DNA of 19,633 nt, taken from CAZKGE01 sp964636405 (lineage in GTDB: Bacteria; Bacillota; Clostridia; Christensenellales; CAG-138). The DNA lies in contig CAZWSI010000030.1 of assembly GCA_964636405.1 (NCBI GenBank), positions 1 through 19,633 of the forward strand, in the 5' to 3' direction. Positions 14,057 to 19,633 of this stretch are shown here, one piece after another. The notes beneath the pieces are model-generated. The model was given only the letters and a program-made list of their open reading frames with translations, did not search any database and was not told the DNA's origin. The position numbers and the translations under genes were made by a program. How positions within the stretch are numbered: position 1 is the stretch's first letter; each line of letters begins with the position of its first letter.

Positions 14057-15346
14057 ATGCTAGAAACCTTACTCATCTTCCTCGTATTGCTGGCCTTTAT
14101 TTTCCTGGGCTTCCCCATTTTTATGTCGCTGCTGATCACGGGCATTATTTTCCTCGTGGCGGGCGGCAACTCCATGGAGCTCACCATCATCAAGATGTTC
14201 GGCAGCATCGACAGCCTTTCGCTCCTTGCCATCCCCTTCTTCGTGACGGCGGGCAACATCATCATGCGCGCCAAGATCACAGATAAGCTCGTGAACTTCG
14301 CAGACTCGGCGGTGGGCTGGATGAAGGGCGGCTTAGGGCACGTAAACGTGCTGTCCTCCATGATCTTTGGCGGCATTCAGGGCTCCGGCTGCGCGGACGC
14401 GGCGGCCATCGGCGGCATGCTGATCCCGGCCATGGAAAAGCAGGGCTACGACAAGGACTACGCCGTGGCCGTTACCGCGGGTTCATCCATGATTTCGCCC
14501 ATCATCCCGCCGAGTATCGCTATGATCCTCTACGCCTACTATACCGAGGTGCCCATCGGCCGCATGTTCATGGGCGGGTTGGTTCCCGGCATCATCATCG
14601 GCATCATGCAGATGGGCGTGGTATATATGGAGTACCGCTGGCGCAAGTATAACATTCCCCAGACGAGATTTTCCGTAAAGAATCTGCTCAAAACCGCATG
14701 GAAATCCATCGGCGCGCTGATTATGCCGCTCATTATCCTCAGCGGAATCGTGTTCGGCATCGTTACCCCCACGGAATCCGGCGTGCTGGCCATTCTCTAC
14801 GGCCTGTTCTATGGCTTTGTGATCAGCAAAACCCTCACGATCAAGGATATTCCGGGCATCATTACGGATTCCGCCATTACCACCGCAGTGGTATATATGA
14901 CCATCGCGGGCGCGGGCGTGCTTTCCAATGTGCTGGTACGGCTCCATTTTCAGGTGGAGGTGCAGGCCTTTGCCATCAATACGCTGGGCAGCCCGGCGCT
15001 TGTCATTTTGTTCCTGTTCGTGGTGTTCATCATTCTGGGCATGTTCCTCGATCCCACGGTCATTATCGCCATGTTCGCGCCTACGGTGCTGGTGATCGGC
15101 AACGCCTTCGGCTTCGATCCCATCCACTTCGGCGTAATCATGGTTATCATCATGCAGCTTGGCGCCATCACCCCGCCTGTGGGCACCTTCCTGTTCATTT
15201 CCTGCGGTGTGGCGAAGCTGCCAATGGAGAAATCGATCAAACCACTGCTGCCGTATATAGGGACGATCGTCATCGCCATGATCCTGGCGCTGGTCTTCCC
15301 GCAGATCGTCACTTGGCTCCCGAATCTGATTTACGGCGCAAGATAG
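14057..15346 (+). CDS. dctM: TRAP transporter large permease, DctM family
   Basis: The transport channel subunit, which moves substrate across the inner membrane with a sodium or proton gradient. The 429-residue product is hydrophobic throughout, with about a dozen predicted segments. Family signatures include LLAIPFFVTAGNIM-type sequence (57-70), GGIQGSGCADAAAIGGMLIP (105-124), the SSMISPIIPPSIAMILYA stretch (143-160) and the late QLGAITPPVGTFLF block. AAGGAGG precedes ATG 14057. It matches ordinary DctM in length and motif order. The next gene, an oxidoreductase, starts 16 nt downstream. Confidence 0.95.
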   Translation: MLETLLIFLVLLAFIFLGFPIFMSLLITGIIFLVAGGNSMELTIIKMFGSIDSLSLLAIPFFVTAGNIIMRAKITDKLVNFADSAVGWMKGGLGHVNVLSSMIFGGIQGSGCADAAAIGGMLIPAMEKQGYDKDYAVAVTAGSSMISPIIPPSIAMILYAYYTEVPIGRMFMGGLVPGIIIGIMQMGVVYMEYRWRKYNIPQTRFSVKNLLKTAWKSIGALIMPLIILSGIVFGIVTPTESGVLAILYGLFYGFVISKTLTIKDIPGIITDSAITTAVVYMTIAGAGVLSNVLVRLHFQVEVQAFAINTLGSPALVILFLFVVFIILGMFLDPTVIIAMFAPTVLVIGNAFGFDPIHFGVIMVIIMQLGAITPPVGTFLFISCGVAKLPMEKSIKPLLPYIGTIVIAMILALVFPQIVTWLPNLIYGAR

Positions 15347-15362
15347 AAAGGGCTGCACGACT

Positions 15363-16466
15363 ATGCAAGAGAAACGAGACGGCGGAACCTACGCGCCCAG
15401 AGGGAAGGCGTGCGCCGTGTGCGAGAAGGGCGCGTTTCCCATCGGGGTCATCGGGCTGGACCACGGACACATCTACGGCATGTGCAACGGCCTGACCGAA
15501 GCGGGCGCAACGCTTGGGCCGGTCTACGACCCGGACCCGGCAAAGGTAGGCCCGTTCCTCGCGGCGTTCCCGGAGGCGTGGGCTGCCGGAAGCCGCGAGG
15601 AGGTTCTCGCTTCCGACGTAAAGCTCGTCGCGTCCGCCGCCGTGCCGGCCGACCGCTGCCAGATTGGGTGCGAGGCCATGCGGCGCGGCAAGGACTGCTT
15701 CCTGGATAAGCCCCCGTTAACCACGCGCGCGCAGCTTGCGGAGGCGAGGCGCACGGCCGCGGAAACGGGGCGCAAAATGCTCGTGTATTTCAGCGAGCGG
15801 CTGCACGTGGAGGCCTCCGTTTATGCGCAGCAGCTGATTGAGCAGGGCGCGATCGGGCGCGTGGTGCAGGTGATGGGCTGGGGCCCGCACCGGCTCAGCG
15901 CGCAGGGCCGCCCCGCATGGTTCTTCGAGCCGGAGCGCTACGGCGGCATCCTTGTGGATATCGGCTGCCACCAGATTGAGCAGCTTGTGTTCTTCGCGGG
16001 TGCAAGCGACGCGCGCATCGTCCAAAGCCGCGTGGGGAACTACGCGCATGGCCAGTATCCGCGCTTTCAGGACTTTGGCGACGCCATGCTGCTTTGCGAC
16101 AACGGCGTAACGGGCTATTTTCGCGTGGATTGGTTCACGCCGGACGGGCTGCGCGCCTGGGGCGACGGGCGCACGCTGATTACCGGCACGGAGGGCTATA
16201 TCGAGCTGCGCAAGTATCTCGATGTGGCCAGCAGCGCCGAGGGCGACCATGTATATTACGTAAACGGCAAGGAGGAACGCCATTTCTGCGCGAGCGGGCA
16301 GTGCGGCTTCCCGTTTTTCGGGAAGCTGATCAACGACTGCCTGCATCGGACGGAAACGGCTATGACGCAGACGTATATCTTCCGCGTCATGGAGCTTGCG
16401 CTCGAGGCGCAGGAGCGCGCGCAGCTTGTCGGCTACAGGGAGAACGGATATGAACAACAGGCATGA
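15363..16466 (+). CDS. Gfo/Idh/MocA-family oxidoreductase (first)
   Basis: A predicted NAD(P)-dependent sugar or polyol dehydrogenase-like enzyme. The 367-residue product has an N-terminal Rossmann strand-turn, IGVIGLDHGH (27-36), where the usual GxGxxG is replaced by GLDHGH; DKPP (115-118) stands for the common EKP with its catalytic Lys. The C-terminal domain has DIGCHQIEQL (199-208), giving the D199...H203 pair seen in inositol dehydrogenase-like members. The first ~24 residues have no family match. A GTG at 15417 is an alternative start, as the site before ATG 15363 (AAAGGG) is modest. It lies 16 nt after dctM, so it probably acts on the imported compound. Substrate unknown. Confidence 0.85.
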   Translation: MQEKRDGGTYAPRGKACAVCEKGAFPIGVIGLDHGHIYGMCNGLTEAGATLGPVYDPDPAKVGPFLAAFPEAWAAGSREEVLASDVKLVASAAVPADRCQIGCEAMRRGKDCFLDKPPLTTRAQLAEARRTAAETGRKMLVYFSERLHVEASVYAQQLIEQGAIGRVVQVMGWGPHRLSAQGRPAWFFEPERYGGILVDIGCHQIEQLVFFAGASDARIVQSRVGNYAHGQYPRFQDFGDAMLLCDNGVTGYFRVDWFTPDGLRAWGDGRTLITGTEGYIELRKYLDVASSAEGDHVYYVNGKEERHFCASGQCGFPFFGKLINDCLHRTETAMTQTYIFRVMELALEAQERAQLVGYRENGYEQQA

Positions 16467-17634
16467 GGACGGTATAATCGGCGTCGCGATCATCGGCGCG
16501 GGCGCGATTGCCGACGTGCACATTCAGGCGTACAAGCACCATGCAGCGCGCTGCGAGGTGCGCGCCGTGTGCGACCTTTACGACGAAAAGGCGCGGCAGC
16601 TCATCGACGCGCACGGCCTTTGCCATGCGACCGCGTACAAGGACTATCGCGAGGCGCTCGCGCGGCCGGATATCGACGCGGTTTCCATCTGTCTGCCGCC
16701 GAGCGTGCACGCCGAAATATCGATCGACGCGCTGCGGGCGGGCAAGCATGTGCTTTGCGAAAAGCCCATGGCCGGCTCGCTTGAGGAATGCGACGCCATG
16801 CTGCGCGCGGCGGGGGAGAGCGGGAAGCTCCTTTCCATTGTGGCGCAAAACCGTTATAAAACGCCCAATCAAAAGGTCAAGCGTCTGCTCGACGAGGGCG
16901 CGCTCGGGCGTGTGCTGATGGCGACGGTCAATTCGCTCTGGTGGCGCGGCGAGAATTATTACGATATCTGGTGGCGCGGAACCTGGGAAAAGGAATCCGG
17001 CGGATGCGTAGCTAACCATGCCGTGCACCATATCGATTTGTTGCAGTGGATGCTCGGCATGCCCGAGCGGGTGCTGGCGGTGCTTGCCAACGTGGGGCAT
17101 CACAATTCCGAGTGCGAGGACGTGGGCATGGCCGTGCTGCAATACCCCGACAAAATCGCGCAGCTTACCGCGTCGCTTGTGACCCATAGCGAGGCGCAGG
17201 AGCTGCTCTTTCAAGGCGAAAGGGCGAGCGTGGCCGTGCCGTGGCGGGCCGCTTGCTCCCGGGCGCTTCCAAACGGCTTTCCTGAAACGGACGAAGAAAC
17301 GCTTTCGGCCATCGAAGCGCGCTATGACGCGCTGCCCGCGCTGGAGACAGAGGGCCACCCCGCGCAAATCGGCAATTTTCTTGCCGCCATCGCGGGCGGG
17401 GAACCCCTGCTCATTGACGGCGCGGAGGGCCGCAAGACCATTGAGCTGATCACAGCCATTTATGAATCAAGCTGCAAAGCCGCGTTTGTAGAGCTGCCCA
17501 TCCTGCTGGACGATCCCTTCTACAAAAAGGGCGGGATCGCGGCCCAGATGCCGCATTTCCACGAAAAGCAGAGGAGCATCGAAAACTTCGCGGCCACCAA
17601 GCCCATTACGCTTGGCCGCGACGTGGGCAAGTAG
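16450..17634 (+). CDS. Gfo/Idh/MocA-family oxidoreductase (second)
   Basis: A second, only distantly similar member of the same family. I chose ATG 16450, behind GGGAG, which overlaps the previous gene by 17 nt; an in-frame start at 16396 would add 18 residues from inside that gene. The product is 394 residues. It has a canonical nucleotide loop GVAIIGAGAIADVH (11-24), CEKPMA (103-108, K105) and NHAVHHIDLLQW (189-200). H193 fits the catalytic His, but the partner Asp seen in many members is N189. Two nearby WWRG motifs (164-167, 174-177) are notable. The C-terminus is long. Its TAG stop is also the outer end of the following inverted repeat. Confidence 0.88.
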   Translation: MNNRHEDGIIGVAIIGAGAIADVHIQAYKHHAARCEVRAVCDLYDEKARQLIDAHGLCHATAYKDYREALARPDIDAVSICLPPSVHAEISIDALRAGKHVLCEKPMAGSLEECDAMLRAAGESGKLLSIVAQNRYKTPNQKVKRLLDEGALGRVLMATVNSLWWRGENYYDIWWRGTWEKESGGCVANHAVHHIDLLQWMLGMPERVLAVLANVGHHNSECEDVGMAVLQYPDKIAQLTASLVTHSEAQELLFQGERASVAVPWRAACSRALPNGFPETDEETLSAIEARYDALPALETEGHPAQIGNFLAAIAGGEPLLIDGAEGRKTIELITAIYESSCKAAFVELPILLDDPFYKKGGIAAQMPHFHEKQRSIENFAATKPITLGRDVGK

Positions 17635-17931
17635 GGGACGGGGGAACGCTCGGGTACGGTTGGGGAACGCAAGGGGCGCTGGCCCTTGACCCCGCTTAAG
17701 GGTCTTCGACCCTTAAGAATCCCATTCCTGACCGCGTTTTGTGCGGGTGCTTCAGCTTTTTTCTAGAAGAACAACTTGGCCCGGCAAACTTTTGCCGGGC
17801 CGAGTCTTTGTCTATTCACTTTTAGGGCGATTCCATGGGATTCTTAAGGGCGGAACGCCCTTAAGCGGGGCCCGGGGCAGCGCCCCGGCGTATCCGAGCC
17901 GTACCCAACCGTACCCAGCCCCCCGTCCCTA
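17632..17931. repeat. ~300-bp nested inverted-repeat element between convergent genes
   Basis: The left arm (17632 to about 17726) and the reverse complement of the right arm (17931 back to about 17833) align over ~95-100 bp with small gaps. Both start TAGGG(G)ACGGGGG, share GGGTACGGTTGGG and GGGGCGCTG, and end CTTAAGAATCCCAT. Each arm has its own hairpin: CTTAAGGGT with ACCCTTAAG on the left, CTTAAGGGC with GCCCTTAAG on the right. A ~105-bp unique core lies between. The outer TAG of each arm is the stop codon of the adjacent gene. It has no coding capacity, so it looks MITE-like or like a genome-specific intergenic repeat. Confidence 0.8.
17775..17812 (+). terminator. hairpin terminator candidate in the core of the inverted repeat
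   Basis: GGCCCGGCAAA (17778-17788) pairs perfectly with TTTGCCGGGCC (17791-17801), extended by CTT/GAG with one G-U pair. The following TCTTTGTCT is only partly T-rich, so termination of the + operon is plausible but not certain. The hairpin is symmetric enough to act on the opposite strand as well. Confidence 0.6.
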
Positions 17932-18588
17932 ATACCGTTCCACTACGTCGTCCGCGTCCTTATAGATATGGTTGGCGGGCACGGTTCCGCGCACGCGGGA
18001 GAGGGGGTAGACGGAGGCGTGCGGCATAACGACCGTGCCGGGGCAGAGTACGCTGTTGCAGCCCACGTCGGCATAATCACCCAGGAACGCGCCCACCTTG
18101 CGCAGGCCCGTTTCAAAGCGCGCTTCGCCTTCCTTGACCACCACGTTTTGGTTATCCGTCTTAACGTTCGAGCAGATCACGCCGGCGCCCGTGTGGGCCT
18201 TTACGCCCAAAATGGAATCGCCCACATAATTGTAATGCGGGGCCTGCACGCGGTCGAACAGGATGCAGTTCTTGAGTTCCGTGGAGTTGCCCACCACGCA
18301 CTTTTTGCCTACGAGCGCGCTGCCGCGAATAAAGGCGGAGGGCCGCACCTCGGTTTCGGCGCCAATGATGGCGGGGCCGTCAATGTGCGCGGTTTTGTCC
18401 ACCCTTGCGGACTTGGCAACCCATACCTCGGGCGCGATTTCATCGTATTCGGCCGGATCGAGGGTGGGGCCGAGCGCGCGGATAAAATCCTTAATGAGAG
18501 GGAGCACCTCCCACGGATAGGTCGTGCGCGCAAACAGCGGCGCGGCGAGCGTCGCAGTGAGATCGAAAAACAGCTCTTTGTTTGTCAT
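17929..18588 (-). CDS. left-handed beta-helix (hexapeptide repeat) protein, GlmU C-terminal-like
   Basis: The 219-residue product is dominated by hexapeptide-repeat turns from about residue 55 on (VAKSARVDKTAHIDGPAIIG, FIRGSALVGKKCVVGN), with YNYVGDSILG in the middle and VGAFLGDYADVGCNSVLCPG later. This matches the acyltransferase half of GlmU and of UDP-GlcNAc pyrophosphorylase-like proteins, but the nucleotidyltransferase domain (about 230 residues) is absent; residues 1-50 are a short helical cap. The start overlaps the nagB stop by four bases (ATGA), so the two are probably translated together. A role in amino-sugar or UDP-GlcNAc metabolism is inferred from that pairing. Similar proteins are often named UDP-N-acetylglucosamine pyrophosphorylase, which is not supported here. 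Confidence 0.8.
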   Translation of the reverse strand: MTNKELFFDLTATLAAPLFARTTYPWEVLPLIKDFIRALGPTLDPAEYDEIAPEVWVAKSARVDKTAHIDGPAIIGAETEVRPSAFIRGSALVGKKCVVGNSTELKNCILFDRVQAPHYNYVGDSILGVKAHTGAGVICSNVKTDNQNVVVKEGEARFETGLRKVGAFLGDYADVGCNSVLCPGTVVMPHASVYPLSRVRGTVPANHIYKDADDVVERY

Positions 18589-19304
18589 AAGCGAGCGGCG
18601 GCCTCCTTGTCGAGATACACGGTCACGTCGGGGTGGAGCTGGAGCACGGAGGCGGGCACGTCGGGTGTGACGGGGCCGCGCAGCGTGCGCTCGATGATGG
18701 GCGCCTTGGCGCTGCCGAGCGCCATGAGAATGATGCCGCGCGCGTTCATGACGGTGCGGATGCCCATGGTGGCGGCATGGGTGGGCACTTCGCTTAAGGA
18801 GGCAAAGAAGCGCGCGTTCACCTCGCGGGTATTTTGCGTGAGCTCCACCACGTGCGTAAGCGATTCAAAGGGCGTGCCCGGCTCGTTAAAGCCGATGTGC
18901 CCGTTGTTGCCGATGCCAAGGAGCTGCAAATCCACGCCGCCCGCCTGGGCGATGGCCGCATCGTAGCCGGAAAGCGCCTTTGCGGAGGTATCGAGTCCGC
19001 TGGGCACATGAATGCGGGAAGCGGGCAGATCGATGCCATAAAAGAGATTATGTTCCATAAAATAGCGGTAGCTCTGGTCGTGCGTGGGCGCGAGGCCGAC
19101 ATATTCGTCGAGATTGAAGCTCGTCGCGTCCTTAAAGCTCACGCGGCCGGCCTTATGCGCCTCCATGATCGCGCCGTACAGCCCGATGGGCGTGGAGCCC
19201 GTCGCAAGGCCCAAAACGGCTCGAGGCTTTTGGGAAAGGAGCGTAACGTACTGCTCGGCCGCAAGCCTGGCGACCGCTTCGGGGGTGTCGATGATGATGC
19301 GCAT
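18585..19304 (-). CDS. nagB: glucosamine-6-phosphate deaminase
   Basis: The enzyme converts glucosamine 6-phosphate to fructose 6-phosphate and ammonia in the cytoplasm, feeding amino sugars into glycolysis. The 239-residue product is the short, Gram-positive type without the allosteric C-terminal extension of the E. coli enzyme (266 residues). Visible motifs are the phosphate loop LGLATGSTPIGLY (31-43), NLDEYVGL with catalytic base D66 (64-71) and GIGNNGHIGFNEPG (130-143) with H136 and E141. Asn134 stands where the E. coli enzyme has Asp141, as in B. subtilis NagB. AAAGGAG lies about 11 nt before the ATG. It is co-transcribed with the overlapping beta-helix gene. Confidence 0.96.
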   Translation of the reverse strand: MRIIIDTPEAVARLAAEQYVTLLSQKPRAVLGLATGSTPIGLYGAIMEAHKAGRVSFKDATSFNLDEYVGLAPTHDQSYRYFMEHNLFYGIDLPASRIHVPSGLDTSAKALSGYDAAIAQAGGVDLQLLGIGNNGHIGFNEPGTPFESLTHVVELTQNTREVNARFFASLSEVPTHAATMGIRTVMNARGIILMALGSAKAPIIERTLRGPVTPDVPASVLQLHPDVTVYLDKEAAARL

Positions 19305-19391
19305 AGCGGATCAATCTCCTTTATTCTGATATGAACGCCCGAACCATGCGGGCGAAAGGGGCGTTTTGGCGCGCGACGCGTTGCTGGAAAA

Positions 19392-19420
19392 AATATATCA
19401 TATTGCGCATGACAGCGCAA
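19392..19420 (-). promoter_or_regulatory. nagB promoter candidate
   Basis: On the minus strand, TTGCGC (19420-19415) and TATATT (19397-19392) are separated by 17 bp, and a TGA just before the -10 makes it an extended -10 (TGnTATATT). An inverted repeat, TTGCGC/GCGCAA (19403-19408 with 19415-19420), overlaps the -35 and spacer. The same repeat followed by T6 could terminate dnaB. The leader to nagB is about 80 nt and holds a CGCCCG/CGGGCG hairpin. Confidence 0.6.
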
Positions 19421-19424
19421 GCGG

Positions 19425-19633
19425 CTATGCTTCGGGCGCAAGATCGGAAAAACGCGTATATTCGCCCTGCCAGGCCAGCCGAACCGTGCCTGTGGGCCCG
19501 TGGCGGTGCTTGGCGATGATAATCTGGCTCGTGTTATCGCCGTTTTGGTACTCCTCGCTGTCGAGGTACGCGGCGGGCCGGTAGAGCAGAATGACCATAT
19601 CCGCGTCCTGCTCGATGGAGCCGCTCTCGCGCA
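19425..19633 (-). CDS. dnaB: replicative DNA helicase DnaB, C-terminal end only
   Basis: DnaB is the hexameric helicase that unwinds DNA at the replication fork. Only the last 68 residues are in the window; the rest lies beyond the right edge. Translation gives RESGSIEQDADMVILLYRPA, the family's RecA-fold block, then SQIIIAKHRHGPTGTVRLAW and QGEYTRFSDL before TAG at 19427-19425. These match the IIIAKxRxGPxGTV and EYTRF pattern of DnaB. The frame is open to the edge. It points the same way as nagB, with 120 nt between them. Confidence 0.93.
   Translation of the reverse strand, partial: RESGSIEQDADMVILLYRPAAYLDSEEYQNGDNTSQIIIAKHRHGPTGTVRLAWQGEYTRFSDLAPEA

Noticed and set aside
16396..16449. 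Earlier in-frame start for the second oxidoreductase
   Set aside because: The added 18 residues are Arg/Ser-rich, shadow the preceding gene and have no good ribosome-binding site; ATG 16450 gives a normal family N-terminus.

Overview
The window reads as chromosomal DNA from a GC-rich member of the Bacillota, most likely class Clostridia. Three things point there: the gene order secY-adk-map-(KOW protein)-infA-rpmJ-rpsM-rpsK-rpsD-rpoA-rplQ, the very regular AGGAGG ribosome-binding sites, and zinc-ribbon (Cys4) forms of several ribosomal proteins and of adenylate kinase. I cannot name a genus from the sequence alone. No rRNA, tRNA or CRISPR array was seen.

Region 1 (1-10784, all + strand) is the spc operon, from the second codon of rplN onward, running straight into the alpha operon: L14, L24, L5, S14, S8, L6, L18, S5, L30, L15, SecY, adenylate kinase, methionine aminopeptidase, a KOW-domain RNA-binding protein, IF-1, L36, S13, S11, S4, RNA polymerase alpha and L17. 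Genes are mostly 10-25 nt apart or overlap. The exceptions are three longer gaps holding hairpins (2041-2107, 5523-5603, 7674-7787). A textbook intrinsic terminator ends the block just after rplQ. L5 has a 50-residue Ala/Lys/Pro-rich N-terminal extension and L17 carries about 50 residues of internal insertions.

Region 2 (10785-11153) has no gene. It contains about 2.5 tandem copies of an ~84-bp unit built around perfect palindromes, then a sigma-A type promoter and a palindromic operator candidate in front of a LacI-family regulator.

Region 3 (11154-17634, + strand) is a carbohydrate or organic-acid uptake and oxidation cassette: a LacI-family repressor, a three-part TRAP transporter (DctP-like lipoprotein, DctQ-like small permease, DctM-like large permease) and two different Gfo/Idh/MocA oxidoreductases. 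A second operator-like site lies before the binding-protein gene, and a cluster of hairpins separates that gene from the permeases. The likely logic is that the regulator senses a sugar-like ligand, the TRAP system imports it with a sodium or proton gradient, and the two NAD(P)-dependent enzymes oxidise or epimerise it. The substrate cannot be read from the sequence.

Region 4 (17632-17931) is a nested inverted-repeat element of about 300 bp. It lies exactly between convergent genes, and each outer end supplies the TAG stop codon of the gene beside it. A strong hairpin sits in its centre.

Region 5 (17929-19633, - strand) holds nagB (glucosamine-6-phosphate deaminase) with an overlapping gene for a GlmU-C-like left-handed beta-helix protein. 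Its promoter region is shared with the 3' end of dnaB (replicative helicase), which runs off the right edge.
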